Source: Sporomusaceae bacterium (GTDB lineage Bacteria > Bacillota > Negativicutes > UBA1444). From it: a DNA stretch of 64,000 bases. This document shows, in pieces, positions 37,266 through 46,976 of the stretch (position 1 is the first letter of the stretch; each line of letters begins with the position of its first letter). The stretch is from the NCBI GenBank assembly GCA_018434355.1, contig JAHDPL010000007.1, forward strand, positions 248,001-312,000, read 5' to 3'. The notes below the pieces were generated by a model. The model did not search any database, was not told the origin of the DNA, and saw only the letters and a program-made list of their open reading frames with translations. A program made the translations under genes and the position numbers.

Positions 37266-38823
37266 AACTGCCTCCTGCCTGGTTGATTAGGACGGGACGC
37301 ACTCCGTTCACATGTTCGAAGAAATCGGCTTTGTCTTCGAAAGTCCATTGTTCAAGCGAAAAGTTGTCCAGCGGAGTCACCGCCACTTCCAACGTGTCGC
37401 CTTGCAGACGGATCACGCAGTCGGCGCATTTTTGCTTGTGACTGCGATCAATTGAATCGGCCAGGCGGATTAGCGAGGACAATTTAGCGACTTTGACTTT
37501 TTCTTCGCGGTTGAGCCGGGCAAAATTGCCGTCCGCGTCGGAAGGGGTGCCCTTGGAATGATAGTGGGCGATATTGGCGATAACTTCTTTTTCCCGTTCG
37601 GTAAAACCGATGATGTCGCTTGATAGGATTAGACGATAAGAGTAAAAATAATGACGACGCAAATTGACGTATTTGCCGATATCGTGCAAAATCGCAGCTA
37701 CCTGCAACAGGAATCTGTCTCGCGACGGCAATCCGTGCAATGGGACCATAGCGTCGAACAGTTTGAGTGAAAGGGTTTCCACCGCGCTGGAATGAGCGAT
37801 TTCATAGCGGTATTTATCGCCAAGATTGCGGGCCAGTGACAGAATTTGTTCATCCAGTACGGCGATGAGCGGGTCTTCAGTTTTTTCAGCGGCATGCAGC
37901 AATGTCACGCCATCAACCAACTGGGCGTCTGGAAAGATGATTTCCGGCGCGTTGGTGATCGACAGGATCTGGTTGTACAGCACGATTGTCGGTAAAGCCA
38001 TTTCCGCCTTGTTTTCGCCCAGGCGGAATGTTTTCATCAATTGTGGCAAATTGAGGCCGGATACTTTTTCGTACAATGCGTGGAATTCGTCGCGACCGAC
38101 CACAGCCAGCGCATCGTTCGCCGCCCGACCGAGCATTTGCAACAACAGGTGGTTCTCGTTGCCGGAAGTTACGATATATTTGATTTTGTGATGGGCCAGT
38201 TCGCTCTTGACGCTTTCGATCGAGCTAAAGATATACTCGGACAACGCCTGATGAAAGTGGATCGAATCGCGCTGGTTCTTGTCAAAGCTTTCTTTGATCC
38301 GCAGCGCACCAATATGCACGTTCTGCTGGTAATGGATGACGCCGTCCTTTAATAAGGTGAAGCCGAGTCCGCCGGAAGAAATGTCGACGAACAACAGGGC
38401 TTCGCCGGGGCGTTCGACCTGATGCTTGCGGATCGTGTGATATAGAGCGACATATTTGAAGTAGATTTCTTGCAACATATCGACGACTTCCAGCTCGAAC
38501 CCGGTGCGCGTCCGCACCTGGTCGACGACATAGTGCTGGTTTTCCGCTTCTCGCAGCGCAGTTGTGGCGATGACTCGGTAGTCCCTGACTCCGTATTCGC
38601 TTAACAGCCGTTTGTAGCCGCGCAACAGGGCGCAGAGCTGACCCGAGGTGGTAAAACTGATCCGCCCCGTTTTAAAGGTTTCTTCGCCGAGAAATACTTC
38701 CCGCGAGGTTTTTTCGATCACCCGCAGGTCGCCGAGCGAAGAGTATTCGCTGATTTGCAAAGTGACTTGTTCGGAGCCGATATGGATGATGGCGAACAGT
38801 TTGGGCGCAGATTTTTTTGCCAA
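37255..38823 (-). CDS. Ppx/GppA-family protein with C-terminal HD domain
   Basis: The 522-residue protein pairs an exopolyphosphatase/pppGpp-phosphatase-like domain (about 1-305) with an HD domain (about 330-480: LLQVAAILHDIGKYV, IANIAHYHSKG). The first phosphate-binding motif, usually DIGS, reads HIGSEQ, and the second, usually DIGGGS, reads DISSGG; the catalytic Glu segment reads MLQEIYFKY. These changes suggest weak or lost phosphatase activity while the HD site looks intact. It starts at TTG 38823 behind GGAGG and is translationally coupled to ppk1. Confidence 0.88.
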   Translation of the reverse strand: MAKKSAPKLFAIIHIGSEQVTLQISEYSSLGDLRVIEKTSREVFLGEETFKTGRISFTTSGQLCALLRGYKRLLSEYGVRDYRVIATTALREAENQHYVVDQVRTRTGFELEVVDMLQEIYFKYVALYHTIRKHQVERPGEALLFVDISSGGLGFTLLKDGVIHYQQNVHIGALRIKESFDKNQRDSIHFHQALSEYIFSSIESVKSELAHHKIKYIVTSGNENHLLLQMLGRAANDALAVVGRDEFHALYEKVSGLNLPQLMKTFRLGENKAEMALPTIVLYNQILSITNAPEIIFPDAQLVDGVTLLHAAEKTEDPLIAVLDEQILSLARNLGDKYRYEIAHSSAVETLSLKLFDAMVPLHGLPSRDRFLLQVAAILHDIGKYVNLRRHYFYSYRLILSSDIIGFTEREKEVIANIAHYHSKGTPSDADGNFARLNREEKVKVAKLSSLIRLADSIDRSHKQKCADCVIRLQGDTLEVAVTPLDNFSLEQWTFEDKADFFEHVNGVRPVLINQAGGSYGI

Positions 38824-38938
38824 GTGCTTCGGCCTCCTAGTTTCGTATTAAATAATCATTCGACAGAAAAGGCCAGAAACCTTGCTGGACGGGTTAAGAT
38901 TTTGTTAAGATGAGCAAAGAATGTAAATGGAGGTAGAA

Positions 38939-39697
38939 ATGCTTACGAACCCTTTAAAACAAAAGTTGGCGCAGCGGATGCCGGTTTCGGGCTGCATGAT
39001 CCAGGGCTGCATGCCGTCTTTGGTAGAAATTTGCGGCTTGGCCGGTTTTGACTTTGTTTTCTTAGATGCGGAGCATGCCGCCGTTTCACCGTCAGATTGC
39101 GAAGAAATGGCGAGAGCGGCCCAGCTGCGTCAGACCGCTGCGCTGGTGCGGGTCCCCAATACTCTGCCGGACACCATTTTGCGCTATATGGATATCGGCT
39201 CGACGGGGGTAATCTTGCCGGGGGTGTCGACACGGGCCGAAGCCGAGCAGGCGGTGCGCGCCGTGAAATATTATCCCGAGGGAATGCGCGGGCTGAACGC
39301 GGTGCGGGCGTCTGATTTCGGCCTGACTGAGCCGTTATCCGAGTATGTAAAGCTTGCCAATCAGTCCAGCGTTGTGCTGGCGATCATCGAAACGGCGGAG
39401 GCGATTGATAATCTGGCCGAGATTTTGGCTACGCCGGGTCTGGACGGCGCGATCCTGGGGACAGGCGACCTTTCCCAGTCGCTTGGTGTGCCGGGGCAAG
39501 GCAAACACCCAAAAGTGCTGGATGCGACCCGTCAGTTCGTGGCGACAGGACTTGCCGCCGGCAAACCGATCGGCACGGTGGTGCGGGAGGGGGAAACGGT
39601 GCAGGAGTATCTGGAACAGGGCATGACCATCCTAATCACCAGCGCCAACGCTTTGTTCGGCAGTGCTGCTAAGAAATTCGTCGGCGAAGTGCGATAA
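38939..39697 (+). CDS. HpcH/HpaI-family aldolase
   Basis: A 252-residue metal-dependent class II pyruvate aldolase (HpaI/GarL type). It shows the family core: GLAGFDFVFLDAEHAAVS (catalytic His), ALVRVPN, DIGSTGVILPGVSTRAEAEQ, YYPEGMRG, IIETAEAIDN and GTGDLSQSLGVPG. ATG 38939 follows GGAGG. It is alone: the neighbours are on the opposite strand and a terminator follows. The substrate cannot be deduced; such enzymes cleave 2-keto-3-deoxy sugar acids or related compounds to pyruvate and an aldehyde. Confidence 0.88.
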   Translation: MLTNPLKQKLAQRMPVSGCMIQGCMPSLVEICGLAGFDFVFLDAEHAAVSPSDCEEMARAAQLRQTAALVRVPNTLPDTILRYMDIGSTGVILPGVSTRAEAEQAVRAVKYYPEGMRGLNAVRASDFGLTEPLSEYVKLANQSSVVLAIIETAEAIDNLAEILATPGLDGAILGTGDLSQSLGVPGQGKHPKVLDATRQFVATGLAAGKPIGTVVREGETVQEYLEQGMTILITSANALFGSAAKKFVGEVR

Positions 39698-39772
39698 ACT
39701 TGTCAATTTGACAAAATGAAAACGCTCCAGAATCGGTTTTAAGGCCGCTGGAGCAATAGGCGAAGGGTGTTG

Positions 39773-39800
39773 TACCGGGCTTGCGTGGCCCGGTATTTTT
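39773..39800 (+). terminator. Terminator after the HpcH/HpaI aldolase gene
   Basis: TACCGGGC (39773-39780) pairs with GCCCGGTA (39788-39795), followed by five T. A second inverted repeat GCTCCAG/CTGGAGC lies just upstream (about 39724-39753) without a T run. Confidence 0.88.
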
Positions 39801-39810
39801 CGGCAAGCGA

Positions 39811-40629
39811 TTATTTCATGTATTTGTCGTATAGTTTGTCGAATTCTCCCTGCAGTTTCATTTCTTCCATCCACATGTTGATGAAGTTCGCAAATACCTG
39901 GTCACCGCGCTGCATCATAATGCCAAACTGGTTTTTGGTAAAGGTTTTGTCCAGCAAGGCAGCATAAAGCCGCGAATCGTCTTTTGCGTAACGAATCGCT
40001 TCGGGACTGTCGGTGATCATCACATCGAATTTTCCTTCTGCAACCATGCCGGGAATTTCTGCATTTTTCGCGTGTACGATGATTGTAGCTTTCGTGATGT
40101 TGGCTTTTACGAACCGTTCATTCGTGCCACCGGGATTCACGCCGATTTTTACGCCCGGTTGATCGATGGCGGCCAGACTGGTAAATTTTGCTTTGTCCTG
40201 TGCTCTGATCAAGGGAGATTTACCGAAAGGGAAGTAGCCGTGCGAGAAGTGGGCCTGCTTTTGTCTTGCATAAGTTCGGGTAATGCCTGACATGGCGATA
40301 TCGAATTTATCATCAAGCAAATCTTTCATTAGTGTCGGCCAGGAAGTCTGGACGAAAATGACTTTGACGCCCAGCGCTTCTCCCAGCATTTTTGCAGCAT
40401 CAATGTCGTAACCGACAAAATCGCCTGTGGTTTTGTCAATAATGGAAAAGGGTTTATAATCGCCTGTTGTTCCAACCAAAATGGAACCTCTTTCAAGAAT
40501 GGCATCTAGACGTGAACTACCGGAAGAAGAGGCTTGGGCGTTAGCGACCTGTCCCAATGACAGAACAGCGAAAAACAAGGCTGCGAACAACATCGACAAC
40601 ATACGGGAACTTATAATACTTTTCATCAT
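39811..40629 (-). CDS. Exported PheC-like cyclohexadienyl dehydratase / amino-acid-binding protein
   Basis: A 272-residue protein with a Sec signal (membrane segment at about 10-27, likely cleavage after VANA). The mature part resembles periplasmic cyclohexadienyl dehydratase PheC more than ordinary amino-acid-binding proteins: LDAILERGSILVGTTGDYKP, TSWPTLMKDLLDDKFDIAMS, RQKQAHFS, GVKIGVNPGGTNERF and KFDVMITDSPEA. The Glu of the NPGGTNE motif, implicated in PheC catalysis, is kept. No permease or ATPase gene is adjacent, so an enzymatic role is as plausible as a transport role. ATG at 40629 follows AGGAGG. Confidence 0.78.
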   Translation of the reverse strand: MMKSIISSRMLSMLFAALFFAVLSLGQVANAQASSSGSSRLDAILERGSILVGTTGDYKPFSIIDKTTGDFVGYDIDAAKMLGEALGVKVIFVQTSWPTLMKDLLDDKFDIAMSGITRTYARQKQAHFSHGYFPFGKSPLIRAQDKAKFTSLAAIDQPGVKIGVNPGGTNERFVKANITKATIIVHAKNAEIPGMVAEGKFDVMITDSPEAIRYAKDDSRLYAALLDKTFTKNQFGIMMQRGDQVFANFINMWMEEMKLQGEFDKLYDKYMK

Positions 40630-40849
40630 TTAATTATGCCTCCTGTAATTTTCTACAAGACCGAAGATAACCACGAATTCAATTGGCGGGCAACACCTCC
40701 ACAGGTTGCATTAGTGAAAAAAGTGTTCGCTGCAAGCAGCGTGCACAACGATATTTTAACATATAATGCAATTAATCGCTTGTTTTCCCGGCGTATTGTA
40801 AACCGTTGAAAATCCAATTATTTTGCCTATGGAACCCGCATTTCCATTG

Positions 40850-42346
<1,497 letters not shown>

Positions 42347-42361
42347 ATCGGGGTTTGGATT

Positions 42362-43096
42362 GTGGCACGACAACTCGTAAGCGTACTTGGTGTGGGAATT
42401 GACAGCGTGACGATGCAACAGGCCGTTACTATCCTAGACGGGTTTGTCCGGGAGAGGACCTCGGCGCTGGTTGCGACCGCCAATGCGGAGATGGTCATGC
42501 TGGCTCAGCAGGACCAAGAGCTGCTCTCTATTTTAAACAATGCCGAACTGACGTTGGCCGATGGCGCAGGAGTCGTCTGGGCGGCGCGAAAGCTCGGCGG
42601 CGGGGTGCCGGAAAGGGTAGCCGGCTATGATCTGACGCAGCAATTGCTGCAACATGCGGCAAAAACCGGCTACAAAATCTATTGGCTGGGAGCTGCGCCC
42701 GGTGTGGCGGAGGCGGCGGCAGCCAAGGCGGCGGAACAATTTCCCGGCTTGGCAACCGTCGGAGTCCATGATGGTTTTTTTGATTGCGACGATGGCTCTA
42801 TCCGACGACTCATCCGGGATTCGCAGGCAGATATCCTGCTTTGCGCGCTCGGCGTTCCCAAGCAGGAAAAATGGTTGAATCAATATCGCCATGAACTGCA
42901 GGTGCCGGTAATGATCGGTGTCGGTGGCACGTTCGACGTAATGGCGGGAAAAGCAAAGCGAGCACCGGTTTGGATGCAGCGCGCCGGTCTGGAATGGTCC
43001 TACCGCTTGCTGCGGCAACCGAGCCGGTTTATCAGGATGCTGGCATTGCCCAGATTTGTGGGCCGGGTTCTGTTATCTGCATGGACAAGCCGCTGA
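42362..43096 (+). CDS. WecG/TagA/CpsF-family glycosyltransferase
   Basis: A GT26-family enzyme that transfers a UDP-activated amino sugar to a lipid-linked acceptor. The 244-residue protein has the family core TANAEMVMLAQQ, LADGAGVVWAARKLG, ERVAGYDLTQQLL, YWLGAAPGVAEAAA and LGVPKQEKWL. It ends with the C-terminal appendage (WMQRAGLEWSYRLLRQPSRF) that helps the protein sit on the membrane. The start is GTG 42362. The acceptor polymer cannot be told from sequence: teichoic-acid-like linker, exopolysaccharide or enterobacterial-type antigen are all possible. Confidence 0.9.
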   Translation: MARQLVSVLGVGIDSVTMQQAVTILDGFVRERTSALVATANAEMVMLAQQDQELLSILNNAELTLADGAGVVWAARKLGGGVPERVAGYDLTQQLLQHAAKTGYKIYWLGAAPGVAEAAAAKAAEQFPGLATVGVHDGFFDCDDGSIRRLIRDSQADILLCALGVPKQEKWLNQYRHELQVPVMIGVGGTFDVMAGKAKRAPVWMQRAGLEWSYRLLRQPSRFIRMLALPRFVGRVLLSAWTSR

Positions 43097-43111
43097 GAAA
43101 TGGTTTATAAT
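43082..43111 (+). promoter_or_regulatory. Predicted promoter for psd-pssA
   Basis: TGGACA (43082-43087) and TATAAT (43106-43111) with an 18-base spacer overlap the 3' end of the glycosyltransferase gene. Transcription would start near 43118, just ahead of the hairpin at 43129. Confidence 0.45.
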
Positions 43112-43128
43112 GGGGTAGAAATTGATAG

Positions 43129-43156
43129 AAGCAAGTGGCCACACTTGCTTTTATTC
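43129..43156 (+). terminator. Terminator-like hairpin upstream of psd
   Basis: AAGCAAGTG (43129-43137) pairs with CACTTGCTT (43142-43150) around GCCA, followed by TTATT. It ends the guaB transcript or attenuates the psd one. Confidence 0.75.
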
Positions 43157-43194
43157 TGTTGTTTGTAAAAGAGATGAAGCTTGGGGGCGAATAG

Positions 43195-43833
43195 ATGTCA
43201 GGTTTCCCGATCGTGAAGGACGGTTTCCCGTTTATCGGCATCGCACTGTGTGTCACGGCGCTGACTGCCATAGTGATTAATATCTATTGGGCGATTTTGC
43301 CGGCTATCGTTTGTTGTTTTTTCCTTTATTTCTTTCGCAATCCATCACGACGGATCGTATACGACCCTGCACTGCTACTGTCGCCGGCAGATGGCAAAGT
43401 CATGAGTATCGTCGAAGTGCAGGAAGATGAATATTTGGGTGAGGTCGGCACCAAGGTGACAATTTTTCTGTCGCCGTTTGATGTGCATGTAAACCGTAGT
43501 CCGATTGCCGGCACGATCAAGTTTCAGCAGTACATTTGCGGTCGATTCCGCCCGGCCTATAAAGCGATAGCCGCCTGGGAAAACGAGCGGCACGCCATCG
43601 GTATCGAATCGCCCGAGTGCCGTATCTTGGTAACGCAAATCGCTGGTATTTTGGCCCGCCGGATCGTGTCCTGGGTCACACTGGGGACGGAACTGGGCCA
43701 GGGACAATTGTACGGGATGATCAAATTCGGTTCCTGCACGGAAATCGTAATGCCTAAGAACGTCGAAATTCTGGTCAGCAAGGGGCAACGGGTGCAAGCC
43801 GGCCTAACCGTAATAGGGAGGATTCCATCTTGA
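43195..43833 (+). CDS. psd: Phosphatidylserine decarboxylase (pyruvoyl type)
   Basis: Converts phosphatidylserine to phosphatidylethanolamine at the membrane. The 212-residue protein is the short bacterial/archaeal form: N-terminal membrane segments (about 12-45), FFRNPSRRI, LSPADGKVMSI, FLSPFDVHVNRSPIAG and the self-cleavage site FGSCTE, where the Ser becomes the pyruvoyl group. ATG 43195 has GGGGGCG ahead of it. Its stop overlaps the pssA start region, so the two steps of PE synthesis are coupled. Confidence 0.94.
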   Translation: MSGFPIVKDGFPFIGIALCVTALTAIVINIYWAILPAIVCCFFLYFFRNPSRRIVYDPALLLSPADGKVMSIVEVQEDEYLGEVGTKVTIFLSPFDVHVNRSPIAGTIKFQQYICGRFRPAYKAIAAWENERHAIGIESPECRILVTQIAGILARRIVSWVTLGTELGQGQLYGMIKFGSCTEIVMPKNVEILVSKGQRVQAGLTVIGRIPS

Positions 43834-44495
43834 TGAAGACCTGGATACCCAATGCATTGACGTCTCTTAACTTAGTGTTTGGCGTGTTTGCCATCCTGAG
43901 CGTTTTCAACGCTGACTTCAATCTGGCGGCATACTGCGTCGTTTTGGCATTGGTCGCCGACAGCCTGGATGGTCGGGCAGCACGATATTTCGGCGTTAGC
44001 GGTGAATTCGGCAAAGAGCTGGATTCGCTGTGCGATGCTGGTTCGTTTGGCGTGGCGCCTGCCGTGATGGCGTTTGTTTATGTGCTCAAGGATTTTGGCT
44101 GGCTCGGCTATTGCGTCGCCGCGTTTTTTGCATGTTGCGTGGCGTTTCGTTTGGCTAGGTTCAATGTGAACGTATCGACCGTAAAAGGATATTTCATGGG
44201 TTTGCCCAGCCCGGCCGGCGGCGCGGTGGTCGCCACGTTGCTGACGGCGAACCTGCAACTGCCTGGCTGGGTGGTTCTGGCATTTGTCGCTTTCGTTGGC
44301 TATCTGATGGTAAGCACGATCAAATATCCCGAATTCAAAGGCCATGGCGAAAAGATCAAACCGGCGCCGGTTGTCGTTACGCTCGTCATCGTTGGCGCTT
44401 TGTTGTTTATGCGACCGGAGAGTTGGCTATTCGCACCGTTTTTCGCATTTATGTTATTTGGCCTGGTTAATAGTATGTTTAGCGCAATAAAATAG
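43833..44495 (+). CDS. pssA: CDP-diacylglycerol-serine O-phosphatidyltransferase
   Basis: Makes phosphatidylserine, the substrate of Psd. The 220-residue membrane protein has the CDP-alcohol phosphotransferase motif DGRAARYFGVSGEFGKELDS followed by LCD, and about six membrane segments. ATG 43833 has GGGAGG ten bases ahead; TTG 43830 is an alternative one codon earlier. psd-pssA is a standard Bacillota pair. PE production is typical of diderm cells but is not proof of one. Confidence 0.94.
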   Translation: MKTWIPNALTSLNLVFGVFAILSVFNADFNLAAYCVVLALVADSLDGRAARYFGVSGEFGKELDSLCDAGSFGVAPAVMAFVYVLKDFGWLGYCVAAFFACCVAFRLARFNVNVSTVKGYFMGLPSPAGGAVVATLLTANLQLPGWVVLAFVAFVGYLMVSTIKYPEFKGHGEKIKPAPVVVTLVIVGALLFMRPESWLFAPFFAFMLFGLVNSMFSAIK

Positions 44496-44511
44496 CCGGA
44501 AAGGACGAACC

Positions 44512-45798
44512 ATGAATTTTCCGTTGCATTTTCCGTTGGATCTGATTATGATCCCGGTTCAATTGATTGTTGTATTTTTTACGTTGTATTATTTCTTTCT
44601 GTCTTTCTTTGGTTTGTTCAAATCCGCACCTAAGGCGGATTCCAAGCCGGAAAAAAGTTTTGCCATTTTGGTTGCCGCCCACAATGAAGAAAACGTTATC
44701 GGTCAACTGGTCGAAAATTTTCATATCCTGGATTACCCAGACCGACTTTACGACATCTTTGTCGTGGCTGACAATTGCACCGACCGAACTGCAGAAGTTG
44801 CCCGGCGGGCCGGCGCGACGGTGTTTGAGCGGGTTGATCCGGTCCAGCGCGGTAAAGGCTTTGCCATGGAGTGGGGCTTTGCCAATTTGTTCAAGCTGCC
44901 CAAGCAATATGACGCGGTAGCGGTGTTTGATGCTGATAATCTGGTCGATCCGCAATTCCTGCGGGTAATGAACCATCACCTGATGAAAGGCGAGAGCGTC
45001 ATTCAGGGCTATCTTGATGCAAAAAACCCGACCGACACCTGGGTGGCCGGCACTTTCGCGATTTGCTTCTGGGTGGTCGATCATATCTGGCATCTGGCAA
45101 AATACAACATCGGTCTCAGCAGTTGCCTGGGAGGCACCGGCATGGTGATTTCCACCGAGCATTTGAAGCGTCACGGCTGGGGTGCGACTTGTTTGACCGA
45201 AGACCTGGAATTTACGATGAAGTGCCTGATGGAAGGGGTGCCGACCTCCTGGGCGCATGACGCGATTGTATATGATGAAAAACCGCTGACATTCATGCAG
45301 TCGTGGAATCAGCGCAAACGTTGGGCGCAGGGGCATTTTGACGTGGCTTCCCGCTATATTCCCAGGCTGTTTGCCGAAGGATTCAAACGCCGCGATGTTC
45401 GCATGTTTGATGGGATTTTGCACCTGTTGCAACCGCATTTTCTGATTTTGTCGACCCTGTTTGTCCTGCTCAGCATGGTTCACCAGACGACGCCTTTCTA
45501 CACCAATATCCTTTACACGGTGTTGCCGGGTGAGGTGTGGGCGGTCGTGGCTGTAGGCCAGTATATATTTCCGTTGGTCGTGTTGACCAAGATCAACGCA
45601 CCGCTGAAGTCCTGGTTTTACATGTTACTATATCCGGTATTCATTTATAGCTGGGTACCGATTACCTTTATCGGTTATTTGCACCGTCACGACAAGAACT
45701 GGAGCCATACGCCGCATTCGCGTTCTATGTCCTATCACGAAGTGATCGGTTCTTTTCCCAAAGACAATATGCTAAGCAAACAAATCGTCAAATCCTGA
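44512..45798 (+). CDS. Membrane GT2-family glycosyltransferase
   Basis: A processive-type family 2 glycosyltransferase of 428 residues. It has one N-terminal membrane segment (about 10-32), the catalytic domain (FAILVAAHNEENVIGQLVE, VVADNCTDRTAE, the DXD-like FDADNLVDPQF, acid TEDLEFT and QXXRW in QRKRWAQGHF) and three or four C-terminal membrane segments. The full D, DXD, TED, QXXRW set indicates an active enzyme like cellulose or chitin synthases and N-acetylglucosaminyltransferases. Product unknown. It follows pssA by 16 bases and may act on a lipid or export a polysaccharide. Confidence 0.88.
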   Translation: MNFPLHFPLDLIMIPVQLIVVFFTLYYFFLSFFGLFKSAPKADSKPEKSFAILVAAHNEENVIGQLVENFHILDYPDRLYDIFVVADNCTDRTAEVARRAGATVFERVDPVQRGKGFAMEWGFANLFKLPKQYDAVAVFDADNLVDPQFLRVMNHHLMKGESVIQGYLDAKNPTDTWVAGTFAICFWVVDHIWHLAKYNIGLSSCLGGTGMVISTEHLKRHGWGATCLTEDLEFTMKCLMEGVPTSWAHDAIVYDEKPLTFMQSWNQRKRWAQGHFDVASRYIPRLFAEGFKRRDVRMFDGILHLLQPHFLILSTLFVLLSMVHQTTPFYTNILYTVLPGEVWAVVAVGQYIFPLVVLTKINAPLKSWFYMLLYPVFIYSWVPITFIGYLHRHDKNWSHTPHSRSMSYHEVIGSFPKDNMLSKQIVKS

Positions 45799-45820
45799 AG
45801 CAGACAGAGGAGATACTGCA

Positions 45821-46201
45821 ATGTACGAATTAACGATCAGTGAGGAATTTGAAGCGGCGCACCGCTTGCCCGATTATGACGGCAAATGTTGCCGGCTTCA
45901 TGGGCACAACTGGCGGGTGGAAGTGGCGGTACGCGGCAAGCAGCTTGATGCATCCGGTTTGCTAATTGATTTTAAGATTTTGAAAGCCCATGTTGCGGAA
46001 GTCTTGTCGACACTGGATCACCATTATTTGAATGAGTTGGCTGCTTTTGCAGATCAGCCGCCGACGGCGGAACATATCGCCAGGTACGTCTACGAGATGT
46101 TGGCGGAAAAACCGGCGTTTCAGACGAATGTAAAGGTATATGCCGTAAAGGTATGGGAGTCGCCGCGATCTTGCGCGGCGTATATGCCGGAGGCGGGATG
46201 A
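45821..46201 (+). CDS. queD: 6-carboxy-5,6,7,8-tetrahydropterin synthase
   Basis: Second step of queuosine/7-deazapurine synthesis. The 126-residue protein has the zinc ligands in FEAAHRLPDY and LHGHNWRVEV, the catalytic Cys in KCCRLHGHN, and STLDHHYLNEL. ATG 45821 follows AGAGGAG. It overlaps queE by four bases. QueC and QueF are not in the window. Confidence 0.94.
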   Translation: MYELTISEEFEAAHRLPDYDGKCCRLHGHNWRVEVAVRGKQLDASGLLIDFKILKAHVAEVLSTLDHHYLNELAAFADQPPTAEHIARYVYEMLAEKPAFQTNVKVYAVKVWESPRSCAAYMPEAG

Positions 46202-46956
46202 ATAAAATGATGGAGACGGATACGGTCGGCCTGGTCGAAGTATTTTCGTCGATTCAGGGTGAAGGCCTGTTCGTAGGATGCCGGCAAGTGTTTGTACGCT
46301 TGGCCGGCTGCAATATTTCCTGTCGGTATTGCGATACGCAGGAGTCGTTTGCCGCGCCGAAACTGGCGCGGATTGAAACGCAGCCCGGTCGTCGCAGTTT
46401 TATTAATGTGGCTAATCCGCTGAGGCTATCGGAGCTGGTCGATTATGTCGGTGCATTGTGCCGGTCGCCGCATCACTCAATCAGTGTGACCGGCGGCGAA
46501 CCATTGTTGTATCCGCAAGCGATCAAGGCATTGGCGGCGTTACGCGGCGCTGGTGTGAAACTGTACTTGGAAACGAACGGAACTTTGCCGGCAGAGTTGC
46601 AGTCGGTGATCGACGTAATTGATATTGTCTCGCTCGATTTCAAGCTGCCCAGCGTGATGGGCGGTGTGGAATACTGGACGGAGCATGAGCAGTTCCTGCG
46701 GATTGCCGCTGCCAAGGCGGCGTTTGTCAAAGTCGTGGTTAGCGGCGAAACGACCGAAGCGGAGATTGCCCGGACGATAGAATTGATTGCTGCGGTCGAT
46801 ACGGCGATACCATTGATTTTTCAGCCGGTTACGCCGGCAAATGGAATTTGCGCCGTTGATCCGGCAAAGGTTTTGCTGTGGCAGGAACTGGCTCTCCAGC
46901 AGTTGCAGGACGTGCGGGTGATTCCCCAGACGCACAAAATCATGGGACAGTTATAA
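46198..46956 (+). CDS. queE: 7-carboxy-7-deazaguanine synthase (radical SAM)
   Basis: QueE contracts the QueD product into 7-carboxy-7-deazaguanine. The 252-residue protein has SIQGEGLFVGCRQVFVRLAG, the cluster motif CNISCRYC with C-X3-C-X2-C spacing, and TGGEPLLYPQ. I chose ATG 46198, which overlaps the queD stop (ATGA) with GGAGGCGG ahead; longer readings re-read queD. The C-terminus VIPQTHKIMG is typical of the family. Confidence 0.94.
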   Translation: MNKMMETDTVGLVEVFSSIQGEGLFVGCRQVFVRLAGCNISCRYCDTQESFAAPKLARIETQPGRRSFINVANPLRLSELVDYVGALCRSPHHSISVTGGEPLLYPQAIKALAALRGAGVKLYLETNGTLPAELQSVIDVIDIVSLDFKLPSVMGGVEYWTEHEQFLRIAAAKAAFVKVVVSGETTEAEIARTIELIAAVDTAIPLIFQPVTPANGICAVDPAKVLLWQELALQQLQDVRVIPQTHKIMGQL

Positions 46957-46976
46957 CGGAAAGCGGGGGCGTAAGC

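Noticed and set aside
45799-45820. PreQ1 riboswitch ahead of queD
   Set aside because: The gap is only 22 bases and contains just a ribosome site.
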